A stretch of 44,254 nucleotides of DNA from Chara braunii (Eukaryota > Streptophyta > Charophyceae > Charales > Characeae): assembly GCA_003427395.1 (NCBI GenBank), contig BFEA01000041.1, positions 378,170 through 422,423 on the forward strand. The letters run 5' to 3'. The notes under the pieces are model-generated. The model was not told the origin of the DNA and did no database searches. It was given only the letters and a program-made list of their open reading frames with translations. The translations under genes were made by a program, and so were the position numbers. Of this stretch, positions 24,797 to 33,544 are shown in pieces. Each line of letters starts with the position of its first letter. The stretch's first letter is position 1.

Positions 24797-27700
24797 CTGT
24801 GTGTGTGTGTGTGTGTGCGTGTGTTCGTGCGTGCGTGTGTTATAGATTTTCCCCACAACAGCCCCAATTCCACCCAGATGAATAGATTCAGAATCAAAGC
24901 AGTACGTCCTATTGCAGACAACAAGAGCATTTGAGATGTCCAACATATTAAAGCACTTTTATAATTGGACAGTTTCTTGGTTGTCCTTGGGGTACCCCTT
25001 TCATTGTTCTTGCAGCTCCCCTCTTACTGCGCCTCTTACGCACAAGGCTGCCCACGTCGATTGTGGTTGAGCGGCAGCTGCCCACGTCCCTGTGTGCCTT
25101 CACGGCCCACTTGCACGTTATTTCAGGGGGCAGAGTAAAAGGGAAGGTATGCTCCTGTGCATTTCTCTTTAGAGCTTCATACTCCTGTTCATTTCACTTC
25201 AGATCTTCAGCTTATACAGTCTTTGTCTCCATCCTTCATCTTCATACTTCCGTCCATTTCATTTCTGATCTTCATATTGTCTGTTCTCTTAATGATGCTC
25301 ATTCGTACATATTTGTTAGTAGCACAAGGGAATTGGAGGGGAGGCTGGAGGGTAAGGGATAGAAGGCGGAGTTCTGAAGGAGTGTAGGGGAGCTAGAGGC
25401 AACGGGAAGGAAAGAAATATGTGAAGGGCAGGATAGAGTATGACATGCAAAGAGCAGGGGAGAGGCGTATGACGAGCTTCGCAGAATTCCCAATATTCAC
25501 CGCTGAAACAAACTACTCTAGCAAAAAAAACATATGGCAAGTGGTCATCCCTACAGACTGGACAGGACCGATTCGGGTGTGGGCTATGGAAGCACAGCAT
25601 CCAATTTTCGCAGTCACAATTGCTGCATCGAATGGCACAGCTCAGACAGATGTCACGGGCTACGTGGCGCGTACATGCTAGGAACACAGAGGCGCATCGG
25701 CCACAATTATAGAGGCATTGCCGTTCCAGCCTGTCTACAAATTGGACATGACATGTCGGGGTGCCATACATGAGCACAGTACTGACTGTCATCGTACGTA
25801 TGGAAGCAAAAACTCCCACGGACTATCACTTCATAATCCTCACGGCACAAGGCATGTGAACCACATGCTAGTTGAATCTCCGGCGGGTCATCACAAAGCG
25901 GCATGGAGCATCTTTCTTGGGCTTCCTCAATATTTATTCCTTCTGTGGGCCGGCGACAACAGGGAGGATCGGTCCAACGCAAGGGCGTTCAGCTGCTGCA
26001 GGATTTGGAGGTAAACTACATCGCTCTGCCGGTGGTTCATACAGAAGTCTATTTTCCTCCTCGGACTGCTGTGTCCATCGTTCGTCTGGCAAGAAAGAGC
26101 GAGATCCGTCAGCGGTTACCGTAGGTTTACGACCAACACCACATGTGGGACATGCTAGGAGAGGATGTGGAAGGTGATGGCACCGGGGATAGTCCACGCA
26201 GTAAAAGACATACTTTCGATGACAGCTTCCTAAGCATTGATGACACATGGCATGTCGCTGACATGACATTAGTATGGAAGGCTGACGTGCAGTTATTTAA
26301 GCACGGCAGATCAAGGCCACAACGGCATGCTGGGCAAGTACGTGTGTGTGTGTGTGACATACACTGAACAGACCTTTTCTCTGCTGTCCATGACAAAGAC
26401 GTTTACCACAAACATTTTTGAAACCCTAATGTGTGTTAGTTGAAAAAGAGCGGAAAAGGCTCGCACGCTGCAAATGAACCCACAAACTCCATGATCCACC
26501 TTTTTCATGCACACAAACAGAATGAAGTTCCTTGCATCGCAATGAAACGCAATCCATTGCACCAAATACAACGTATTGGCTGCTGGGAGTAGGGATAAAC
26601 AAACACTGAAGAATCGGGGTCATCTCCAGGGAGCGGAGGTAGAGATGGGCGAGGGGCGGGGAAGGGCAGGGCAAGGGATGGGGCAGGGCGGGGCAAGCGG
26701 CGGAGAAGAGGAGGGCAGGGAAAAGGGGGAACAACAAACAGACAAGGACACACACCGAAACTAGGTAGTTACCTCACGAATTGCACACTGATCATCCTCC
26801 TCATCTTTGCTCTTCTTTCCCTTTGGAAAACCCCAGCTGGCTCCTGGTTTGTAGCCTTTTACCAAAAGACACTGCCATGGAAAAAAAAATTCCCCGAGAA
26901 TATCAGGAGAGCGGACGCTGTAGTTCATTCAAAATCCTGCAGGAACCAAAATCCTGTCATATTCACCATAAGCCTCGGAATCCCTCACCGCCAGATAAAT
27001 AGGATCCGATTATAAAAATAGGATATAATTACAATAAGATATCAAGTTGTGGCAACCAAAATCGCCCTCTCTCCGCTCAACTCCGACACATGCCTGCAGG
27101 AATTTATTCCACCCACCTGATATAGTACCTGATAGCCCTCCACAATAATAGAAAGGAAACCAAGCCAAGACACCGAACGACCAAAATCACAAGGATTGGG
27201 TAATGAAGAACAATATAATCACCTTGTCCAACGCTTGGTTGAGAATAATTGCACCACTCACTGGCACACGAATCTTGTACGTCGTGAAGTCGTTGTATAT
27301 GTCGTCAATGTGGGAGAGGTACTTCCTCAGCGACGTACAGTACTGAAAAACTGTTCATGGTCAAGGAAGAACAACACACACCTAACCCACACTCCACATC
27401 CGCAAAACATTCCCTTTCAACATGGCTGTCATCCCGCCCAGAAAACAAATAAACCCGGACTTGCAAGCACGAACTTTCATAAAAAAAGCAGAGAGCTTGC
27501 ATGCATCACCTTTCTTTTCATTTAAAGCAAATTCGAACATGGGCAAACATAGATAAATCCATTGCGTCTTGCACTATTTCGTTAAAGATGCCGTCCCAGC
27601 AACCTAAGAGGCCAGACAACAAACTTGGGCAAAGAGCCAAAATATAGGAATCTGCCTCGTCTGCCTATCCCCTCTGGCTGAATGCAAAAACCATGGCGAC

Positions 27701-28162
27701 CGCGGGGACCCGGACCCAGACACGTCTGGACTGGTCCAGACGTCCGGTAATCGGGACAGACACCGGACAACCAGAACCTGACCCGGACACGTACACCGGA
27801 CACACACAAAAAAAAAAAAAGTCCGGACCGGGAGGGGGAAAAAACAAAACCCATTAGTGCTAAACAGTAGTAAACACAAATGAAGTCAGTTCAATGAACA
27901 CAATCAATGGCAGTTGCGAGTAGCGAACGAAACTTAGTACTTATCGTCTTTCACAGACATTCACAAAGGCTCACAAAACACAAGAAAGTTGAAACCAGTT
28001 CTCGACAGACCAATCTCAAGACGCTTCACAAACGAGTACGAGAATCAGAAAGAAACAGAACTTTGAATTTTGAAGTTAAGACTTCCTAATTCATATTCAT
28101 AGGAAAATTGAAATTTAAACTGTTAAGTTATTCAGATCTGTGTAAGAACAGATCTGACCAAA

Positions 28163-28195
<33 letters not shown>

Positions 28196-30451
28196 AGCTT
28201 GATGTTCTTTGGCGCTTTGCAGCCAGCGCTTCATCTTCGGAGTCGGACTCATCCTCTTCCGATGAACTACCACCGTAGTACAACAGCAGAGGGAGCTGTT
28301 CAAGGCATCTCGCGGAGTCCGGTAGGCCCTGAAACGGCCAAAAAACACCAGGGGCATTTTTGGGGGGCGGCCTAGGACCCGAAAAATGTCCTAGGCTAGC
28401 CCCCAAAAAAATTATCCAGACCACAGGACCGAACACCGGACCCAAACCCAGACAACCGCACCTTCCGGATTCCGATCCGGATGTCCAGCCGGTCGCGATG
28501 GTAAAAACATAAAATAACCTAGCCTACCAGAGTGACCCACGACCATTTGCCCGGCTGGGCCAAAATGTAAGGAGAAAAAATAATAACAAATCTTTTTTTT
28601 TTCTTTCATTTGATAAAGAGTTTCTATGCGACTCTCAGGCAAAAGTCGTTAGTTTATTTTTCTACACAAAATAGATTTTTTCATATTTTTTTCAGATTGT
28701 TTTTCTTTTTTTTTTCCTGGGACCTTCCCTAGCGCTTGCACAGCTGGGCCACCCAGGCAACCACAGTGACCTGGACAGCCCAGCTGGTAGCCCAGCACAT
28801 AACTGCTAATAAACAGGTCATGAGATCCGTAAACAGGTCACGAGTTTCGTTGTTCACAAACAAGTCGATCAATTCTGTAGGGAAAAAGGGAGGTCATCAG
28901 CCAAAGAGCTCCGATCAGTTGGAGCCAATGGCCGCAGAGGTCTCCGTGGTACACACACACACAACCATTGACTAAGAGCTCCGCTCGGTTGGAGCCAATT
29001 TCACCGATGACAAACAGGTCATTGGAAAAAAGAGCTCTGCTCGGTCGGAGCGAATATCAACTGACCCCGCCAGACTGGAACCCACCATTGCTTTTCCGCT
29101 GGTTTTACAGGTAATGCCACCACCGCACACTACACAGCGAACGAGGAGAACATCAAGGGAAGCTTCACACAAGGCTGCAATATATACCCGTTGCTATGGC
29201 TGTGCACCTGCTGCCATTTCTTCCCGTTTTGTAGTGCTTTCCCCACATGGGCTCGAAAAGAGCGTTCAGCAACTTTTAAACTACCCAATTAAAAAGGGAC
29301 CGAAATCGCGAAATGTTTCTCCAACGTGCGCCAACACTATCCCATTTTAGTGCACGCACCTATGGGCTAGATCACACCGATTTTTCTGAACGGGATGTGC
29401 CAGTGCGCATGAGCAGTGTCGCCTTTGGTTCAAGCATTTAACCAAAATTATCCCCCTTTCACAAGGATGAAACCGGCAATTACCCCCAGCCCCACTGGGC
29501 TACATCTACATGGGCTTCCCTACGACACGGCATACAGCTTGGATAACCGACAACCATGAAGGTGACAGGGCACAGGTTATAATAATAAAGCAACAAAATA
29601 ATAATAACTTTAATATAAATAAATAAAAAATAGTGCTGCTAATGAGCAATCCCTAACAACCATATGCCACAAACAGACATGTCTTACATGAGCTTTGTGG
29701 GGACATACAATGGTCAGGTAACCTAGACAGTGGGCTTGCCCTTTATCGACTCTCATACTCGTAAACTGTCAGGGTGACCAGGTACAGGATATAATAATTA
29801 ATAAATTAATAATTAATAATACAATAACACAATACATTATTCTATTATAATATTATCTTGTAGTAATACAATAACATTAAAAACAATAGTGCTCATTAGC
29901 AATCCTTTCAGAAAGACGACGTAAAAAGAGCACTCGATGGGTTCAGGATTCCTTCTATAGTTCCGACTGGACTGAAGGAATACAAAGATCGGTGAAGGCC
30001 TTTTTCAGGAAAGATGGCGCAGTAAGGTTTCTTTTCTAGAGTGAAGTTTTCATACTAACAGTCTAATGATATTTCGTCAAACAGAGCTGCCCAGTAAGAG
30101 AGGGAGAAGAGGACAACGAACGAGGGACCGTGACAGACTGTTTTGTCGGAGTTTCACCGACTCATCAGGAGGCTGATATATATACGTGTATAATAGTGCT
30201 GCTAATTAGCAATCCCTTAGATGCCACAGACATAGAACATTGGATGGGTTCAAGATTCCTTCTCTAACTAACTGAGTTCATACTGCTCTGAAAGGATACC
30301 AAGAGCGGTGAATTCTCTTAACGAAAGATGGCGCAGGCAAGGTTTCTCTTCTCGAGTGAAGTCCTCATAAAACCAGTGTGCTTGCTCCACAAGAAATAGT
30401 ATTCTCTCAAAAGATTGCAGGTCCTCTTCTGGAGCATTCAAGATGAACCGG
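20505..30451 (-). CDS. DCP2: DCP2, mRNA-decapping Nudix hydrolase (split gene, 7 exons found, 5' exon not found)
   Basis: DCP2 is the catalytic subunit of the cytoplasmic decapping complex; it cleaves the m7G cap of mRNA to release m7GDP and commits the transcript to 5'-3' decay. Exons in transcript order: 30451-30300, 27350-27223, 26871-26773, 24675-24523, 23581-23472, 21924-21842, 21124-20505 (TAG at 20507-20505). All six introns (2949, 351, 2097, 941, 1547, 717 nt) are GT-AG, and the reading phase closes at every junction, giving 447 residues. Seen in order: regulatory domain with HWFYED; RVPVSGAIIL; a full Nudix box from GKKSKDEE to REVEEETGF; FAPQTKKEIS then EVSWHRIDELP; YFMVWPFI-SKLRTWI (Box B region); a Pro/Ser/Gln-rich tail ending FRNFHFNRDEIL. 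Known family order and spacing match plant DCP2. The first visible exon begins inside a codon, so an upstream exon is expected; an in-frame ATG at 30483 is an alternative start. No frameshift or internal stop was seen. Confidence 0.93.
21842..21924 (-). CDS. DCP2: DCP2 exon f: Box B helix region
   Basis: 83 nt, acceptor ctgtctgtgcag, donor gtaatat. It completes Ser and reads KLRTWIANYAKQRNGILKAK then DTSQFYA. Plant DCP2 has a similar L-x2-WI segment here, and Box B contributes to RNA binding in the family. Phases fit both neighbours (2 in, 1 out). Confidence 0.9.
22705..22815 (+). repeat. Exact 55-bp duplication around a single N (assembly join)
   Basis: 22705-22759 and 22761-22815 are identical and separated by one N at 22760. 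This is the pattern left when two overlapping contig ends are joined without merging, so one copy is probably artificial. It lies in the DCP2 intron between exons e and f and does not affect coding. Confidence 0.92.
23013..23204 (+). repeat. About 98-bp tandem duplication in a DCP2 intron
   Basis: Copies at 23013-23108 and 23111-23204 share cccacggagg, cccttacatga, ctaatcagccacaaccacc and caaaatgat. Located between exons e and f. Confidence 0.88.
23472..23581 (-). CDS. DCP2: DCP2 exon e: end of Nudix domain
   Basis: 110 nt. The acceptor follows a clear pyrimidine tract ending gtgtgcag; the donor is gtatgg. It encodes EVSWHRIDELPVASN, an Ala-rich linker, and NGNKYFMVWPFI, and ends with two bases of a Ser codon completed in exon f. 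The EIS-EVSWHRI join is a hallmark of plant DCP2. Confidence 0.93.
23744..23788 (+). repeat. 24-bp-period doublet
   Basis: tagtctacatactggacaga and its near-copy lie 24 bp apart, in the intron between DCP2 exons d and e. Confidence 0.85.
24523..24675 (-). CDS. DCP2: DCP2 exon d: second half of the Nudix box and following strands
   Basis: 153 nt, 51 codons, phase 0 at both ends. It starts VEEETGFDIS, supplying the EE-x-G part of the Nudix signature, whose glutamates bind catalytic Mg2+ in the family. It continues EYLEVSFGQQRTRLYIV and FAPQTKKEIS. Donor gtatgtg follows codon AGT. A CT/GT microsatellite (AG/AC in the transcript) lies about 90 nt upstream of its acceptor. Confidence 0.95.
24766..24840 (+). 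repeat. (CT)n(GT)n microsatellite
   Basis: CT dinucleotides to about 24791 are followed by GT dinucleotides with interruptions to about 24840. It lies about 90 nt upstream of the acceptor of DCP2 exon d and is read AC then AG in the transcript. Confidence 0.95.
25380..26345 (-). pseudogene. Degenerate tandem array of RING-like Cys/His domains inside a DCP2 intron
   Basis: Reading the minus strand in shifting frames gives repeated C-x2-C ends: TCPACR (first Cys codon at 26336), ACPTCG (26152), DPPCCRRP (25961), SCPICR (25748), SCPVCR (25564). Spacings are 184, 191, 213 and 184 nt. Between them lie matching cores: PSILMSCQRHAMCHQC, PEIQLACGSHALCRED and ASVFLACTRHVARDICLSC, preceded by Cys pairs (CLNNC, CSMPLC, CLYNC). 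The most complete unit spans about 25910-25735. The order Cys pair, C-x2-H-x2-C core, CP-x-C is that of a C3HC4-type RING. Units lie in different frames, with a frameshift inside the second and a shortened third, so this is a decayed array or, less likely, several small exons. The gene of origin was not recognised. Confidence 0.45.
26644..26735 (+). other. G-quadruplex-prone tract just inside a DCP2 intron
   Basis: More than eight runs of three or more G separated by 1-7 bases (ggggcggggaagggcagggc and following). It lies about 40-130 nt past the exon c donor. The G-rich strand is the + strand, the template for DCP2; the transcript here is C-rich. Confidence 0.75.
26773..26871 (-). CDS. DCP2: DCP2 exon c: first half of the Nudix box
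   Basis: 99 nt, exactly 33 codons, phase 0 at both ends. It encodes CLLVKGYKPGASWGFPKGKK followed by SKDEEDDQCAIRE. This gives the G-x5-E-x7-RE half of the Nudix signature; the intron begins directly after RE. The intron upstream of this exon is the shortest in the gene (351 nt). Confidence 0.95.
27223..27350 (-). CDS. DCP2: DCP2 exon b: end of regulatory domain, start of Nudix domain
   Basis: 128 nt, acceptor ccatgaacag, donor gtgatt. Translation runs VFQYCTSLRKYL, SHIDDIYNDFTTYK, IRVPVSGAIILNQALDK. A second AG eight bases further in (tttttcag) looks attractive, but using it would break the phase with exon a. The upstream AG keeps the frame and gives the expected EFTAL-VFQYC-LRKYL order. 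Confidence 0.93.
27689..28505. mobile_element. Possible 0.8-kb element with imperfect terminal inverted repeats
   Basis: Left end aaaccatggcgaccgcgggga and the inverse of the right end (ttaccatcgcgaccggctgga) agree over about 16 of 20 positions. Inside both ends lie CCGGAC-type phrases. The interior has a CT microsatellite (28167-28196) and a 22-bp stem hairpin (28357-28378 with 28388-28409). No transposase was seen. It sits in the intron between DCP2 exons a and b. Confidence 0.4.
28518..28795. mobile_element. Short element-like block sharing an end with the 4.4-kb element
   Basis: The left end cctagcctaccagagtgacc (to 28565) resembles 4432-4481 over about 48 bp including ttgcccgg-gggccaaaa. 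The right part (28738-28795) is a weaker inverted match (tgggcc, ctggtag). It overlaps the candidate element ending near 28505 only at its border. Confidence 0.4.
28905..29060 (+). repeat. Three diverged tandem units containing agagctc-g-tcggt-ggagc
   Basis: Units near 28905, 28975 and 29028 share agagctc followed by gttggagccaat or cggtcggagcgaat. Intronic, between DCP2 exons a and b. Confidence 0.75.
29939..30056 (-). pseudogene. Diverged partial copy of DCP2 exon a
   Basis: Reads along 30244-30369 with clear similarity: shared blocks include aaagatggcgcag, the stretch corresponding to EDFTREEKPC, and the intron-side stretch gggttca-gattcctt. The copy has lost at least one base after the codons matching KP and has diverged at the donor, so it cannot substitute for exon a. 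It belongs to a local duplication in which the flank beginning aatagtgct occurs at 29629, 29885 and 30192. Confidence 0.7.
30140..30168 (-). ncRNA. Hammerhead-ribozyme-like core, probably inactive
   Basis: On the minus strand: CTGATGA (30168-30162), a perfect 5-bp stem GTCGG/CCGAC closing a 7-nt loop (30161-30145), then AAAAC (30144-30140). The hammerhead consensus is CUGANGA, stem II, GAAA; here the first G of GAAA is A. A short stem III (CA/TG) and a GTC cleavage triplet can be drawn at 30139-30131, but stem I pairing is poor. It lies between the exon a copy and exon a. Known hammerheads of this compact kind occur in Penelope-like and other retroelements. Confidence 0.35.
30300..30451 (-). 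CDS. DCP2: DCP2 exon a: N-terminal regulatory domain
   Basis: 152 nt after a pyrimidine-rich acceptor ending gtgcgcag; donor gtatcc. It reads RFILNAPEEDLQSFERILF, then VEQAHWFYEDFTREE, then LSLREFTAL. In characterised Dcp2 the W and D of the WFYED motif contact the cap. The exon starts with one base completing a codon (Ser or Cys, as in the DLCSRF of plant homologues) and ends in phase 1. The preceding exon was looked for on the minus strand up to about 34.5 kb and not recognised. Confidence 0.93.
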
Positions 30452-30574
30452 CTGCGCACACGAAAAGGCAATGCCAGCAGCAAACCAACATCACAGGGGA
30501 CACAACAGATAACGCAATATCAGAAGATGCCCTCAGACCATGCTAGAAGAGACCCCTATTGCTTTTTTATATTC

Positions 30575-30575
30575 C

Positions 30576-30609
<34 letters not shown>
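30575..30609 (+). repeat. (AAT)n microsatellite
   Basis: About 11 uninterrupted ATA/AAT triplets upstream (in transcript sense) of DCP2 exon a. Confidence 0.95.
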
Positions 30610-30610
<1 letters not shown>

Positions 30611-30908
30611 GAAGCCAACAGTGCCCCCCCCCAATGCATACCGGTGTACAAATATAGCCCTGCCAGAATAGCCCTGAGCACCTACCCATCCACGCATAAA
30701 ACACACAGGGCACTCTGACCATCTAGGCCCATTCCGCAAGAGGCTACTTGGGACCTTTTCCGTAGCCCAAAGGGTTGTTCAATCATTTTCCTTCACAAAG
30801 GTTTCCCGTCCCGTGAACAACAGAAACGTCAACAGAAACGCTTCGGCCCACATTGCACCCAGAGGAAAAAGGAGGTCCGCGGACACCAATTTTTCCCCTA
30901 GTCAAAAG

Positions 30909-31073
30909 CATTGTGTATCAATGCCCCACTTATCAAACCAAGCCGTGTCCCACACAGACAGTAAGCAACGAGCCCCCAAAAGGCGGATCGATCAGGCAGC
31001 GAAGAGAACCCACACAGCAAAAAAGAGAGCAGAAACACACTGAAGACCACACCATCATTCTTATCCCCCCTTA
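30909..31073 (+). repeat. Dispersed direct repeat, copy 1 (about 165 bp)
   Basis: Begins cattgtgtatcaatgcccc, contains agacagt-gcaacgagcccc and ends at ttatcccccctta; the partner is 31989-32149. The DCP2 5' exon(s) could lie in this region or beyond; none was recognised. Confidence 0.85.
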
Positions 31074-31988
31074 AACCACCAGTACACCCAACGCTAAATC
31101 TACACGCCTTAATCTACAGCACTTCCGAGCCTGAAGGCAACTGGTACCGCTTGGAAAATCGGGGGTGGTATCGGTACCGGCCTCGTTGAAACAAAAGAAA
31201 AGCTACGCAGTGCAATGGACAGAGGCTGAAAGTAACGGCCCTGCCAACAAGGCACAGCGGATTCCTAGGTAGGGAAAAAGAGCAACAAAAAAGGGAAAGA
31301 AAAAGAAAACATCACGCTGGGACTGTTCCTGCTGGCGTTGGACATGACTGCAGCCAGATACATTGAGCGAAGTGCCTGTGTGAGTATCCCCTTGGAGGCG
31401 GTGGTGGTAATTTTGTTCTTTTTTTAATTTCCCCCCCCCCAGTTTTGTAACGGCCTTGATGATGGCATGGGGGCTGCTTGCCCCAGCTTACCCCAGCAAC
31501 TACCCCTCATCTCTATCTGGCCGTATTCCAGGCCCACATGGAGACATCTTGTCAGCCCATGCTGCCCACAACAACGGGCAATCCCTTCGAAAACTGCACC
31601 CGTACCTATCCTGAAAACGAGTGCAGATACAATCGAAAAAACAAAAGAAAGGAAAGGCTGGCACCCGTGGAAACATACGCCTGCCGCGTTTCTGCTTGAG
31701 CTTCTAGAGAGTCTCCTCATGTCCCCTGGTTACCTACCATCTGGCCATCGAATGTTTCTGCCCTGTTTTCTTTTTTTGTCTGCGTTGGACTTATGCCTGT
31801 CTTATCCAACTTGTGGGCCCACTTGCAGCCCTTGTGGGCCCACGAAAATTCACTCTGCCTCGTATGGCTGACTCTCCCCTGAGCCCAGTTGAATCTCGTA
31901 TAGGCGACGAGTTCGTTTTTCAGCAAGGCTGGCACCGTGTACTAGTGGTTTAATCATCTCCGGCAGTTGAGCACAGGTGACGGATCCT
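31074..31988. other. Intergenic, no gene recognised
   Basis: Sequence between the two dispersed repeat copies. Open frames on both strands lack motifs. Confidence 0.4.
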
Positions 31989-32149
31989 CATTGTGTATCA
32001 CGCCCCACTTATAGAAACAAGTCGTATCCCAGACAGACAGTCTGGCAACGAGCCCCAAAAAGGCGGAACGGTCAGGAGGGGGACCCACACAGCGAAATCG
32101 GGAACAGAAACACACTCGAAACCGCGCCATCATTCTTTATCCCCCTTAT
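31989..32149 (+). repeat. Dispersed direct repeat, copy 2 (about 165 bp)
   Basis: Matches 30909-31073 with scattered substitutions and small gaps (cattgtgtatcacgcccc; aaaaaggcgga; cagaaacacact). Confidence 0.85.
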
Positions 32150-32289
32150 CTCCAGCAATTGAGCACAGATAACGGTTCTGTTGATCCGTGTCCACCTTCC
32201 GCAACCAATCATCTTCTACATCAACATATTTGTACACATCTAGTGCCACCAGACAAGTTCACTTTCACCTTGCACAACCAGTTGCATAG

Positions 32290-32960
32290 TGAACGACCTA
32301 AAGACTGTGTTGGGCTTTGGCCACAGGACGGCATCACCCAATCAGTCTGGGTTTTGGCGACCATTCCGATTGATAAACCACTACCACCCTCGCCTCCAGT
32401 TTCACGACCGGTCTGTTTCTGAACAACGTCTTGATCGCACTGTTTCTCAAGGCCTTGACCACAGAGAGCAGACTGTTTCTGAACGTGACCGGTTTCGGCC
32501 ACCGGCCGGCTTCACCAAGTTACACCATCCACCCACCGCTACATAAGTGTCCCCTCTCGCAGTTCATCTTGTGCACCACAGACCGGACTGATTCTGAACG
32601 TCAGATTGTGTTGGGCTTTGGCCCCAGGCCGGCATCATCAACCACTGACCGCTACGCAAGCGCCGCCTCTCCCAGTTCATCATGTTGGGCTTTAGCCACA
32701 GGCCGGCATCATCAACCACTGACCGCTTTATGTTAGCATCTCCTCTCCAAGTTCATCGTCTGTGGGCAACCCAGACCGGACTGTTTCTGAATGCCAGAGC
32801 CCTACCTAGGAGGCACCAATATCACATGGCCCTGTCCATTTCCGAACGTGTGGAGTGCTGGCCTTCGTCAACCGCCACGTGCTGTGTAAGCATCACCTCT
32901 CCCAGTTCATCTTGTGCGCTCGGCTTTGCACAGTTCAATTTCATCTGGATGTCAGAGAGG
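32290..32960 (+). repeat. Degenerate tandem array with ttgggcttt-gccacaggccgg phrase
   Basis: Recurring phrases: gttgggctttggcc or tttagcc acaggccggcatcatcaacc, accactgaccgct, ctctcccagttcatc, accggactg-ttctgaacg. Unit length varies. The best pair is around 32610-32735, where about 78-bp units follow one another. Confidence 0.7.
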
Positions 32961-33544
32961 AGGCACCAATCTCACACAGCCGGCGCATTAAGGTGGAGTC
33001 CACCCTCTCTGCTCCACTTTCATGCCTGTCCAATAATAGAGCTTCAGAATTACACGGAATAAGAACACTAGATTACCAGGACAAACTTATGGCTTTACCT
33101 TACTTACGGCCAGATGACTTCTCTCCTCAATGTCCCATCCTTATGCTCAGCACAGGTTTTCTCTCCTGAATCAGCACCAGGACCTCCTACCAAGAGGTTC
33201 ACCCATCCCACTACCGTTCCAACCCAAAAGCGCTCGGCTTTGCAGGGTTCGTTCGATTTCATCTTCATGCGTCCGTTTCCTCTTCCTTCACTTTCGGTTT
33301 CACTTCTGCCAGTCCCTTGTTCTATGCAGCGGCCACCTTGAGTACCTGGCCTTTCTGCACCCGAAACGGCAGAGAGTAGAGCCCCTTTTTAACTTCACAT
33401 GAACAAACTTCAACATGTCCATGTGCTTGCATCAGACTCCGCGACTGACATTCTACTGTTTAAACTTTAAACCACCACTACCTTCCCAAGCTGTAGTCCC
33501 ATTTGGGAAAATGACGTCATCCAAAAGAGTTCCGACGTAGGGTC

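Larger units (their letters stand above)
29557..30250 (+). repeat. Local duplication block next to DCP2 exon a
   Basis: The phrase aatagtgct followed by a-tagcaatcc recurs at 29629, 29885 and 30192. gtgac-ggg/aggt-acagg-tataataat recurs at about 29563 and 29771. The copy beginning 29885 carries the degenerate exon a piece. AT-rich filler separates the units. Confidence 0.8.
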
